From assembly GCA_009733575.1 (NCBI GenBank), contig ML769433.1:131589-195588 (forward strand): a stretch of DNA of 64,000 nt, in the 5' to 3' direction. The notes under the pieces are model-generated. The model had not been told where the DNA came from. It searched no databases and saw only the letters and a list, made by a program, of their open reading frames with translations. This document shows positions 44,978 through 56,026 of this stretch, piece after piece. The first letter of the stretch is position 1. Each line of letters starts with the position of its first letter. A program made the translations under genes and the position numbers. The stretch is from Gymnopus androsaceus JB14 (lineage: Eukaryota; Basidiomycota; Agaricomycetes; Agaricales; Omphalotaceae).

Positions 44978-46171
44978 TCAGACATCACGTGGCGTTGCGT
45001 GGGTGGGTGGTTGCTCCTCCGAGGCCCTTAAAATATTTTTCAGCTTGGTGTAGTAAAATATTTTCTTCAGACCCCCTTGAACCCGCTCAATAAATTCGTA
45101 CATCTTTTCCATCCCACATTCTGGATTAAAATCGAAAAAGTGGTCTACCCCATGAATCTCCTCATACTCGTAATCAATTTCGGCGCTCTCCTGTAGATCC
45201 TTTAAAGCGTCCGCTACATCCTGCGACTGCCGAACATGAACTTCTGTGTCTCCATCTATATGCACGATATACGTGGGGACAATAGTGTTTGGCAAAGCAT
45301 GAGCTTTAAGGAATGGAGCAACAGAGAACGAGTTGGGAGAAATATTGGTTCCGAACAGCAAAAGGTCCGCCAAAATAGCTCTTACAACAAGGAGTGAATA
45401 AAACCTCATCATAGAGGGAGACTTTGACTCACTCTTGTAGCATATAGTGATAGAACTCACTCCGCGGGCTATCCAGAGCTGTGAACGACACACGACTTCC
45501 CAGATCTGTAGGATCAATAAAAGGCTGCACTTCTTGTTTGGCAATCACTCTATTCAGGAATGGCAGAGGTCTTTGTGCCACCTTCCAGAAAGGATCTTCC
45601 AAGTCTGTGATGGGATTAATTGCGGCATTGCCTTGTACGGTAGGCGGTTTCGGTAGCCCCGCTGCATCGAACCCAATACCATTTGCACATAAAAGGGAGA
45701 GCCAACCCCCAGCGGAATTCCCGGAAAGGATCACGCGAGAAGCGTCTGCGCGACCGTTTGTCGCAGTCTGAAATTCCTTGGTGTGGAGGAATTTGATTGC
45801 GTCGGCGCAGTCCGAAAGGATAGTTGGAAGGCGAAATTGCGGCGCAAGACGATAATCGGCCGAGACGAACGTTACGTTGTGCTTTGCAGGAGCGCTTCGT
45901 AAGTGAGGAGGGACACCTGGAGCCAAAGATCAATTGCCATACTACGACAGCAAAGTCAATATCTCACCTTTTCTAGTACCCTGTCGTAGTTGACATTAGA
46001 CCTGACAGTGATATCTACATAAATGCTTGCCTGAAGTAACCCGCCTCCGTGCCACCAAAGCAGGATGGGAGCAGGGTTTTCTGCGGAGGCCGTAGGCGAC
46101 AGGAAAACATCCATATAGATATCTAACCCATCCGCTTGTTTAAACGGGATTTCAACTGGTTTGGAAGTCAT
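44978..46171 (-). CDS. alpha/beta-hydrolase, HSL-type esterase (array copy 3, extended C-terminus)
   Basis: Exons 46171-46031, 45980-45968, 45916-45433 and 45380-44978 give about 346 residues. The first intron begins GCAAGC where the paralogues have GTAAGC, so it is a GC-AG intron. The HGGG motif, the nucleophile elbow (SGNSAGGW), the acid loop (HIDGDTEVHV, with Ile-Asp for Gly-Asp) and GVDHFFD are present. After EFIERV the normal stop is lost, and about 33 extra residues are read from the AT-rich insertion to a stop at 44978. Confidence 0.8.
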
Positions 46172-46544
46172 TACAGATTTACTATCGTTGAGAAGGAGTG
46201 AAGGAATGAGGTGATCAAGAAATAGCAGCGATTTATAGAAATGTCTGGCAGGGGTTATAGTGGATGGTTGGTAAGTGCATTCTCCCTGATGCTTGCTGGA
46301 TGCTTTGAACGGCCAAGCTGACCGTACGGACTAAATTGCTCTCGCAAACTTACCAAAGAGCATTACACATCTTCTGCAGATGATGACAATGCTAATGGAA
46401 CGTGCGGTATGAGACGCCTCCGAAGTTCTAGATGTGTAATAGATTAATCTCTCGAATACATTTAAGTGAACTTGAAGAAAATAGACAATACGAAATTGAG
46501 CCTACACATAATGAGGAACTGGCCTCGTATCCACAAATTCTTCA

Positions 46545-47018
46545 TCTGAAAACGCGCTCAATAAATCTGTACATCTTTTCCATCTCATATTCTGGACTGA
46601 AATCGAAAAGATGGTCCACCCCAGGAAGCTCCTCATACTCATAATCAATTTCGACTCTCCCCTTCAGCTCCTTCAAAGCTTCCGCTACATCCCGGGACTG
46701 CCGAACATGAACCTTTGTATCTGAATCTCCAAAATATAGGCGGGTACAACTAGTCGAAGTAAAAAGTTTTCAAGAACGGAGCAACAGAGAATGAGTTGAG
46801 ACGAATATCGGTTCCGGACAGTAAAAGGTCCGCGAGAATGGCCTTTGCAACAATACATGAATAAAACCTCACCATAGGAGAAGTAACCCACCGCCGTGCC
46901 ACCAAAGGCAGATGGGAGCAGGGCTCTCTGCAGAGGCTGTAGGTGAAAGGTACACATCCATATAGATATCTAACCCATCCACCTGCTTGAACGGGATTTC
47001 AACTGGTTTGGAAGTCAT
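46545..47018 (-). pseudogene. alpha/beta-hydrolase fragment, internally deleted (array copy 4)
   Basis: The first exon (from 47018, MTSKPVEIPF to WWHGGGLL) runs directly into sequence of intron 3 and the last exon near 46880. The micro-exon and the large exon with the nucleophile Ser are therefore gone. In the remaining last exon the acid-loop region is also damaged near 46730-46760. It cannot encode an active hydrolase. Confidence 0.85.
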
Positions 47019-47691
47019 CAGCAATTAACTGCTATCAATGAGTGTTGGAAGGAGAGAAGCTAACGAAGCGATAACATCGATTATAATTCGGATGGCTGAA
47101 CGTCGAACAACCACCTAGTTCCCGTAATTCCACAACCAACTCCCGAACCTGTCGGGACACAAGCAGTAATAAACATGCAGTGGAGATCCTATGTGGCGAA
47201 ACAGCGAAACCCTGTAATTTCCTTGAGTAACAAGCCGGTAACGAGGGAGTCATAGCACCTTGAAGTTCGCCTGGACAACGACCTGAATCTCTGTTGCATG
47301 TCAAGGACCCCTTCGAATTCGTGCCAAAATCCCTTGAAGAGTTTGCCGAGCAAGTGTCAGATGAATGTCTGACGCTTCCGGTGAGAGAACTCTGGTATCT
47401 TAATAGTAGACAGCCCGGTAGCGTGCTATAATATATGAAAGAGGAACGTACTGGCGTTGAAAAGACTTGCTCTTGAATATTCCGCACGTCCAAAATGCTA
47501 TATTAAATTAATATCGAGGGAAAAAAAGAAAAGTACAGGTTTCGTTCACGACAGGTGCGACTAGCTGATCAAGACGGAAAGCGAGACAACGATGGACGAG
47601 CGAATAAAAAAATATAAAATTGCCGTGAGCATGAGGACCGATAAAGATAAAAAATAAAACTACAAAAAACAGCAACTGGCCTCATATATCC
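47019..47691. repeat. second copy of the array spacer
   Basis: It matches 43944-44350 and 44430-44690 in order, so copies 2-3 and copies 4-5 with their spacers arose by duplication of a multi-gene block. No gene is present. Confidence 0.65.
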
Positions 47692-48803
47692 TCATCTAAC
47701 AACCCGCTCAATAAACTCGTACATCTTTTCCATCCCACAACCTGGCTCTCGATCGAAAGAATGGTCTACCCCGGGAATCTCCTCATACTCATACTCAATA
47801 TTCAGCTCTCTCCTTCAGCTCCTTCAAAGCTTCCATTACATCCCGCGCCTGCCGAACATGAACCTTTGTATCTTCATCTCCATGCGTAATATACGTGGGA
47901 GGAACGATCGACCTGTTTGGTGACGCCAGAGCTTTAGCAACAGAGAAAGCGCTAGGAGGAATGTTGGTTCCGGATAACAAGAGGTCCGCCAAGATAGCCC
48001 TTGTAACAGCGAATGAGTAAACTTCATTCCAGGAAAGCCAACTTTGAATCACTCACTCTTGTAGCATATAATGATAGAACATACTCCGTGGACTATCCAA
48101 AGAAGAGAACGCAACATGACTTCCCGCATCCGCTGGATCAATAAAAGGCTCTACTTCCTCTTTCGCAATGACTCTATTCATATATGACAGAGGTCTTTGC
48201 GGCACCGTCCAGAAAGGATCCTCCAAGTCTGTGATGGGATAAATCGCCGCAGTGCCTTGTACAACAGGCGGTTTCGGTAGCCCCGCCGCCTCGAATCCAA
48301 TACCACTTGCGCAGAGGAGGGAGAGCCAACCGCCAGCGGAGGAACCAGAAAGGATTACACGAGAAGCGTCTGCGCGACCCTCTGTTGCTTTCTGGAATTC
48401 CTTGGTATGGAGGAATTTCATGGCGTCGGCGCAGTCGGAGAGGATAGTTGGAAGGCGGAATTGCGGCGCAAGACGATAATCGGCCGAGATGAGTGTTAGG
48501 TTGTGCTTTGCAGGCGCATTGAGAAGGTGAGGAGTAGCACCTAAAGTCAAAATGAATTACTATGCCTTGATGGCGAATCCATATCTTTACCTTTTCTAGT
48601 ACCCTGTTCGTGCAAATTCAGAGCTACATCGAAAGCGATAGGGATGTAAGTAGATGCTCACCTGAAGTAACCCGCCTCCGTGCCACCACAAGAAGGATAG
48701 GTGCAGGGTTCTCTGCAGAGGCTGTAGGCGACAGATAAACGTCCATATAGATATCGATGCCATCCGCCTGTTTGAACAGGATTTCAAGTGGTTCGGAAGT
48801 CAT
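47692..48803 (-). pseudogene. alpha/beta-hydrolase, frameshifted (array copy 5)
   Basis: All four exons are recognisable, and the large exon with SGSSAGGW is perfect. In exon 1 one extra base (cttcttgtggtgg against ctcctttggtgg in copy 1, near 48692) shifts the frame just before HGGG. In the last exon another extra base after KERAE (near 47805) gives a stop before the catalytic His. Two lesions make it a pseudogene, apparently young. Confidence 0.78.
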
Positions 48804-49729
48804 CGATAGATGTGAGAAGGAGAGAACAAATGAGATGATTATCGGTTATAAATGATTCATCTACAGTTCACATGTCTGTGAGAGGAATATCGATGGCGGA
48901 GAATCCATGAGCCTTGCAGTCTTGATAAGGACTTGTCCCAGGCGCATAACCTACAAGTAGTACGATTCACTACATGACTGAGGCTCGTAGAATGAGAGGA
49001 ACGTACCTGTTTGAGAAAAAAACATCCTCTTCAGGTTCACCTCTGTTCCGCGCGCCCAAAAAGCTATGTTGCATTCAGTATATTATAAGAATAAAGGACA
49101 TATCGGCAGAAAAAAAAGTACAAGCTTCGTCCACAACAGGTGAAACGACCAGATCTAGACGAGGCAACGAGCGTGGGGTTGATGATGATGATAATTCATG
49201 GACGAATAAAAAGGGGGGAAAGAAGATAAAATTGTTGTGCACGAGAGAGACATGAGATATGGAGGCGAGAGAGTGAGTGAGCACGAGGACCAATAGAAAT
49301 AGAAATTATGCAGCAAAACAGAAAAGCGACGACAAAAAAAAGATGCAAATTTTTGAACTGTATACGGTGTCAATTAAACCGGGTTTAAAGAAGATAGCAC
49401 GGTAGAACAAGTAGATGTGTATACACGGACCAAGAGAGGGAAAAGAGTCCGCTAAGAGCTGTTTCATAACAAATTTCCGTCCAAAGTCCTTTATAAACGA
49501 GGGTTGACCCCGGGTGACCAAGATACGCAAGCCCACAAAGAGTGATACAACAGCGGAGGGCCGCCATTCCCACGGAAGACAAGCGATCTGGAAATCAGCA
49601 TGTTAGAATGTGTATGAGGTAGTCAAAAAGTCGTGGCACATACCTTGAAGTTTTTCATCCTGTCCCACCGTACAATCTAAGAACCCCAACCACAATCACA
49701 AGAATAAAAAGCCATTCCCTCCAGCACCA
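48804..49729. other. intergenic and 3' flank of the Spg1 gene
   Basis: 49050-49330 is the likely source of the spacer copies at 44430-44690 and 47480-47690. No gene is seen. Confidence 0.5.
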
Positions 49730-50606
49730 CTAAACATCCACATAGATCAGCACCGGTTCTCCAACGCCTTCGATTTCAGGAATGACACATTTGAGATCAA
49801 AGGCTTTCGCAAGCACAATCTTGAATATCTTCTGAACGTTTATCGATGCTGATGTTGAGCAGAAGATTAAAGATGCATGCATAGCGCGCGCGAACCGTTT
49901 GGCCTTGATGTCAAGTAGGGTCAGGAGAAAGTCTGGTGGAGATGGAAGAGATAACGGACCTGTTTGGTGATTTCTTCCTGTTCGTCTCGAGGAAAGGTAG
50001 CAAACTGGTCAAATTTTGTGCCTATCAGGAATGGTATGGCGGTCTGAAGGAGGTTAGTTGAGAGATTCGTTGGATAAAGAAGTGAATCGCACCTTGTTAA
50101 ACCCCCTGGCTTGTCGATACCATTCCTTGACGGAATTCAAGGTTGATTTCCGTGAAAGGTCAAACATGAACAGAATGGCCACAGCATCATTACAGACTAG
50201 TGGTAACATATTGACAAACTCTCTCTGCCCTCCCAAATCCCATATAGAGAATGTGATCGTTGTACGCCGTACAGAAATGGTCTTTTCCATAAAGTTGACG
50301 CCTACAAGTCGTTAGAGTCTGCAAAGAAAACATGCAAAGGGCTTACCCAGCGTCTGGATATAATCCTCATCGAAACTGCCCTCGACATATTTGACCATGA
50401 GACTCGTCTTTCCTATCTGCGAGTCTCCTACCATTCCGACCTTGATAACGACGCTGAGGGAAAGGTAAGACTCCTGTTGAAAGCAGCAAGGAAACGAGCT
50501 ACCTGTTCTTCTCGTCATTGTTTTCAAGATGTGGGTGCAGGTTTGGGCTGCTGCCACTTCCCGAGGCAGCTGGCGTTGAAATTGACGATGAGGCCGAGTG
50601 GGACAT
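49730..50606 (-). CDS. spg1: Spg1/Tem1 small GTPase of the septation initiation network
   Basis: Five exons (50606-50503, 50453-50347, 50301-50093, 50043-49960, 49913-49730) give about 228 residues. After a Ser-rich N-terminus of 35 residues the protein reads [20 protein letters not shown] (P-loop), [20 protein letters not shown] (switch II with GGQRE), [10 protein letters not shown] (the T/NKxD guanine motif) and [14 protein letters not shown] (the SA/TS loop). This near-invariant set is diagnostic for Spg1 of fission yeast and Tem1 of budding yeast. GTP-bound Spg1 recruits the Cdc7 kinase at spindle poles to trigger septation. There is no C-terminal prenylation Cys, as expected for this family. 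Confidence 0.93.
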
Positions 50607-51019
50607 GATCCTCGATAATCGGTAGGCCAATTATATCCAGAATGACGAAGAATGAGGCCAAGTCGGAAATGTCGAGTTGGAGAGAAGAGAGAAAGGAGAA
50701 AAATTAGAGAACAGAATAAATGAAGGACGCGTCCTGAGATTCGCAGAGTAATGAACGGCTTATCGCTCCTTACACCTTGAAGGGTGTCGAGGTCAAGTTG
50801 AACGTTGCCGTCGTCGTAACGCGAGCGCAGAAGGCGAGTGTAGCGAGGCTTACCGAGCGTTGCTAATTAAAATCGTGCGAATCCTCCCCTATTTTTCTTT
50901 GTTTCGACTTTATCAATTTCGCATATAGATTCTGTTCATTTCAAAACAAACTAACTGTACAAACTGTGGTCATACAACATGCATATTTTTTTACAATGAC
51001 TTTCAACTGAACCATCTAC
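50607..51019. other. intergenic (Spg1 promoter and catalase 3' flank)
   Basis: A short spacer between same-strand genes; nothing coding is seen. Confidence 0.45.
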
Positions 51020-53239
51020 TCAGAGCTTGATAGACGCAACAAGCCCAATGTTAGCCCTAAACTGGACAGCCTCGCTAGCAGGCTTGACCGACAAGGGCTT
51101 CACAGTGGGAGCACCAACAGCTTTGGCAATACGGTCAGACAGACCTTGATCCACAGCAGCCCAGACGCTCACTGAATCTCCAAGTCAGCATTACAATCCT
51201 ACAAAGCAGAAGGAGAAAACATACATTGCCTGGCTCGCACCTCGGCGCTCTTCACATTACCAAAGTGTGCGGCGACGTTCTGGACATACGCCTCACGTTG
51301 CTGGTCATTCCAGACCTTCGACCACAAAGCCCGAGGTTGCTCAAAGTCGACTGGAAGTAAAAGCGTTGTCAATTTTCGTGTTGCATTGATGCATGTTCAC
51401 TCACGTTCTGTAATCTCGCTCAGGTCCCTGAACGCAGCGCCGATAAAGTTTTCGTGCTTCGCTTCCCTCTGGAAGTCGCGCGCACCACCCTCGAGAGTAC
51501 CTTTGGCGCCCTTGTAGCTGAGAGGTTGAATAGAGCTCTGGTAGTTTGGTCGGTTACCCTGAGAGATGTAGGTGGCTGGACCATCTCGTTGGAAGTTTGC
51601 GACTGGCACGATGGGAGCATTGACAGGAAGCTGCTGGTAGTTGGTACCCAGACGATGTCTTGGAGATACTCAGTTCATTGCTCGATTCCTTTTCCTTGAC
51701 ACTTACCTGTGGGTATCGGGGTACGAGAAAAGACGAGATTGCAAGACAGGGTCGGCAGAAGGCTCGATGTATGGTACAAGATGAGAAGGTGAGAATGCAG
51801 CCTAGATCATTTTACTGGTCAGTATACGAGATTAATAAAACCTGGAAATGAAAACACCCACTTGTTCGATCTCGGCGAAGTAATTTTGAGGGTTCTCGTT
51901 CAACACAAATTTTCCTACGGGTCAGGTAAGCTTTCAGAAAAAGAAAACTGATCATTTCCGCGGCTCACCTATCGGGCGCAAAGGGAACTCGCCATGAGGC
52001 CACACCTTGGTCAAATCAAGAACGTTGTAGCGGAACTTTTCAGCCTGCTCCGGTGTCATGGTTTGCTATAATCGATGGTGAATCATCAATTTGAATAACA
52101 AGCGAATAAAACTTACAACGTAAACAGTCCAAGTCGGGAATTTGCCGCTCTCAATGGCTTCAAACATGCGCTGGATACCGTAGTCGGGATTGGAACCTGA
52201 GAGCTCTCCTGCCTCGGCGTTGTTGAGAGTCTATGCAAGCTATTAGACTAGGTAGGATGTTTATCGAACGGCAAATTACCTTGAAACCACCGTCAGCTCT
52301 GACGTGCACCTGGGTGTAAACAAAGGTTCCATCGGCCTTGAACCACTTATGAGTGTGGCCAGAGTAACCGTGCATTTGGTGGTAACCGTCGGGGGTTCCG
52401 CGGTCAGAGAAGAGGATCATGATCTGATGAATCGATTCAGGGTTTTGGCCGAGGTAGTCCTGCGAATAGCAAAGGTAAGCCTCGACAGTAAAGAACGAAC
52501 AGGTTTAACGAGCTTACCCAGAACATGTCAGGATCCTTCAAATGCGTCTGAGGATCTCTCTTTTGGGTGTGGATGAAGTGAGGGAACTTGGCAGGGTCTC
52601 TGATAAAGAATACGGGCGTGTTGTTGAAAACCCAGTCCCAGTTACCCTCGTCGGTCCTTAGCTTGAGGGCAAAGCCTCGAGGGTCCCGAGCAGTATCCGC
52701 AGATCCCGACTCGCCTCCAACGGTGGAGAACCTAGCGGTGGCTTTGACCTTCTTCCCGACAGACTTGAGCAAAGGGTTGTCGGTCAAATCGCTGCAGTCA
52801 TGCGTGACCTATCTTGTGTCAATGAGGAGGAAATAATACATAGGGTGAAGAGCATACTTCGAAATATCCATGAGCCCCAGCAGCTTTGATATCGTCTCAT
52901 CAGTATACATCGCACCAGGGTTACTCGAGATTATGCCCACCTTTGGCATGCACCTTTGGAGATGATCAGATTGTCTTCCAAATCGATAAAGAGAATTACT
53001 TACGACACGCTCCGGGATACGCTCTCGATCAAAGTGTGCGAGGAGATCGATGTGGTGGAAATCTTTCCAGCATCGTCAAATCAACTCAACCAGACATTAT
53101 CCGCGCTCAACGTACCTTGGAGGAGAAGTGGTCCGTGAAGACCAATCCTCTGAGCTGCGTACGGCTCAGAAACTGGCGCACCACTCGAAGTAGTGTAAGT
53201 TGCGCCGTCTTTGGAATCGAATACTTGCTGGGAAGGCAT
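51020..53239 (-). CDS. catalase (heme, small-subunit type)
   Basis: A multi-exon gene of about 510 residues. The N-terminal part holds the distal His ([20 protein letters not shown], split by an intron whose acceptor lies near 52890). [13 protein letters not shown] and [16 protein letters not shown] with the conserved Asn follow. The C-terminal part has [20 protein letters not shown], whose Tyr is the proximal heme ligand. Length and the absence of a flavodoxin-like C-terminal domain place it with small-subunit catalases. It decomposes hydrogen peroxide; the C-terminal VASIKL is a plausible non-canonical peroxisomal signal. A TATA box lies at 53303-53311. Confidence 0.93.
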
Positions 53240-53302
53240 CTAAATATCGAATGAGGTGATCGATAAAGAAGAAGGAATAAAGCGAAAAACAGTAAAGCTG
53301 TT

Positions 53303-53311
53303 CTTATATAG
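53303..53311 (-). promoter_or_regulatory. catalase TATA box
   Basis: CTATATAAG on the reverse strand lies about 64 bp upstream of the ATG at 53239, consistent with an inducible stress gene. Confidence 0.55.
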
Positions 53312-53803
53312 TCCACCGATTACACTATCCTTGGGGATTCATGTGATGCGGGGTAGGTGCTTAATAACTTCACTGTGATTGGCTACGGACCTTTGGAGAG
53401 TCGAAAGAGACCGTAAAATTGTCTTAGTTCTATCTTTCGAAGGCGGCATCATCTGATGTTCACTGAATTCAAGCCTCTGGTCATCTGAATGCTGGGATTC
53501 TGGCCCACAGTTCCAAAGTGCAACCATTCAGACGGCTGTGACCGCAACATCGGGTTCGTTCGATATCGTTGTACCCGGTAATATCCACATGTCCCGCTCG
53601 GAGTCGGTGCTTGGGCGCTTCAACTTGCGCGCAATGCATCGATCGATCGCTGGAGCTTTTTGCGTCATAAAAAAACTGTTTTCTTTCTGACTCAGAGGTC
53701 GCGCTGATTCATCCTTCACGTGTAGCGGGAAAAGACGGACAAAGGAAGGAAACGGAGGAGCGATAATAACATACAAAGATTCGACATTCGAATTCCGAGA
53801 GCT
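53312..53803. other. intergenic (catalase upstream region)
   Basis: It separates the catalase start from the 3' end of the HIT gene. No gene is seen. Confidence 0.45.
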
Positions 53804-54573
53804 CTACAACCTGCCATCAGTCAACCGCGTCTTTATCTTCTGGCAGGTCGCTGCCAATTCATCCTGGCTGGCCTTCTTCTGGGGCCAATTCTCATCAATT
53901 TTAATAATCAGACCTTCAGTTTCCGATGGCTTGGGAATGACATGGAAATGGACATGATCTACATGCTGTGGTAACAAGGTTGAGACGTGCACTGAGCAAT
54001 GAAAGAGCTCCAGACGCACCTGAAAAGCCATCTTCCCGTTATTCTGCCAGAAGATAGAAAAATGAATTTGACTGCTCAATTGTTCAAGACGTCCAACTCA
54101 CCTGAACAATGTTGTACTGCTCAACACCCGTGGCGAGGGCGATCTTCTTGATTACCGGTCCTATGTCGCTGAGATATTCATCGGGAAGGTCGCCAATGGT
54201 CTTCGCATGGTCTGTATTCAAGGAAAGAGCTTCGATGATCCTATTCTCATGGTACCGACAACCGGGAGACTTACATTTGGGAATAACCTGAAGTACACAT
54301 ATTAATAGAATCGTCAGTCTGTATATCAGCTTGCGCTGAGGATACGTGTACCTGAGTGTGTCCTTCAGAGACAGGCATTATGTCTAGAAATGCAAAGCTG
54401 CTCGATGTCCATCAACTGCACTGCGACTGGGATTCAATTTAGGACCCACCTATGCTCCGTTTCGTATACTTTGTGGCAGGGAATCTTTCCTAAAGCATTA
54501 CGACGCTCATAACGAGAATAAATGCACGACTAAGAGATAGTGCTCACCGCTCAGTATACCACAGAATATGCAT
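53804..54573 (-). CDS. HIT-family nucleotide hydrolase/transferase (Hnt1/HINT-like)
   Basis: The exons encode IFCGILSGKIPCHKVYETEH, then FAFLDIMPVSEGHTQ, VIPKYHAKTIGDLPDEYL, IALATGVEQYNIVQ, NNGKMAFQ and HVDHVHFHVIPKP. The His-x-His-x-His motif (HVHFHV) is the catalytic triad of AMP-lysine hydrolases of the Hnt1 group. The first coding exon is missing: coding sequence begins at an acceptor at 54573 (split TGC codon), and the upstream exon carrying the ATG should lie between 54600 and 54950 but could not be fixed. The last exon ends RLTDGRL at 53804. Confidence 0.85.
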
Positions 54574-54599
54574 CTAAGCACAGTATATTATTTTATTAT

Positions 54600-55199
54600 T
54601 GAGATATTCTCAGATAGAGATATATCATAAGGCGTACGTTGGATCTGCGTTCATGATTGTTGGAATGGTGGAAGAGATTGGAAAAACGGAACGTCGTCTG
54701 TTATCGATGAATATACAGTGGAGATTGGGTCAGGACAACATGATAATTTCAGTGTATATTAGGTGCTTGACTGGGAATTCACCTTTCACTTGAAGTTGAA
54801 ACCGGGTACGTTTGGATTCTTGGAATGGTTCGGGCTCAAGATTCAAAATAAGTAGGCGCACGCTATTACTTACCAATAGGCGCTAGCACTTTGTATTTAT
54901 AGACTCGGCATCTCTCTCCTCTCTCCATTTGTTTAAATCACTGTCTACATTAGACAAGCCCGTCCGGTATGCGGTATGTTCGACTCTGAATCGAGTATAT
55001 CGTGAATAATAGAAGGCTAGCCTCATACTCATCCCGCGGCCGATATTGAATTGAGGTTACGAGTGCGTTTACAACACTAGTACTGACGCGATTTGATACA
55101 ATTTCGATCCCCCATATACGTAGTTTGAGGCGGATCTGCGGAGCTCCTGGACGACGTGCTAGACAACCTTGACTTCCGACGTACTCGAACGTCTCGACT
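54600..55199. other. upstream region of the HIT gene, otherwise empty
   Basis: It probably contains the first HIT exon; nothing else is recognised. Confidence 0.35.
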
Positions 55200-55920
55200 C
55201 TTGCTACATTGACGTATCTATTGGACGGGACGGGACGCCAAAGGACACTGGTATGTTACCTTTAGCTTGAAGTGGTAAGATTCTGGTACTTAACCCCTGT
55301 TTTCCTGTGACTAAATTCGCCTTTTTCAGAAGTGCGGTCGTCTTTCTCCTCGGTCTGGTACGGAATGGATGTCACACGAGTGCAGAGGACTTGATAAACT
55401 GATCAGATTTTCAGCAAGAAGTAACAGACCTACTCCCGGCTCCGAGCACTCGTGGTGCATTCACTCAGTTTCTTCTTCCCCGATTTCTGAGAGAGCTACT
55501 GTTCATGTTGACCTCCAATGGGAGCAAGGAAAACGTGTCCACCAATTAAAACACAGACCACTTCGTCGGCTCCGATTATCTGCTCAGAATCTCAGGTTGA
55601 AGCGACTTGGTCCGGAGCGATTCGGAAGGCTGCAAAGCAGTTTTATCGATGATTACCGGAGGATGCGGATTTTGTGCAGTTTTGCATTTGTGGTGGGCCA
55701 ACTGGTGAATGGACATCACCGCTGATACAGTAATTGGGAAGGTGAAAAGCCTCTCGGTATGACTGTTCAGAGGAAGCTGATTTACACGAGAATACTCTCA
55801 GTATTCTTTCCGCACTAGTGAAAACAAATGTGTATGCCCCGTTAGTCTCCCTTAGGCAGACTCGTTATACACTGACGATAATGCACCGTGGCAGTAGCAT
55901 GGATTGTCACGTATCTCGAT
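55200..55920. repeat. diverged duplicate of the TFB5 3' region (partner 63180-63720)
   Basis: Shared, ordered blocks include ctattggacggg, cttgaagtgg, taactaaattcgcc, gttgaagcgactt/gttaaagcgactt and tcgatgattaccggaggatgcggat. The match continues into the terminal TFB5 exons (atggattgtcacgtatctcg against atggatggtcacttacctcg). The copy is decayed and carries no TFB5 coding potential; the open frame at 55369-55725 has no recognisable domain. Confidence 0.7.
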
Positions 55921-56026
55921 TTCGAGCTGAGGTAAAGGAGATAAACTCGAACCTTCTCTTTGCGTATTCAAGGAAGAGACCTTTTTAGTGACTATGAAGG
56001 TCTGTTAGAACGATGGCGATGTTTGG

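Noticed and set aside
44728..45060. Insertion in esterase copy 3 as an LTR or other named element
   Set aside because: Only short imperfect direct repeats are seen at the edges; no TG...CA ends or clear target duplication, so the class cannot be named.
49730..50606. Reading Spg1 together with the Cdc7-like domain as a SIN gene cluster
   Set aside because: They lie about 45 kb apart with unrelated genes between, and the Cdc7-like domain is a truncated, catalytically altered copy.
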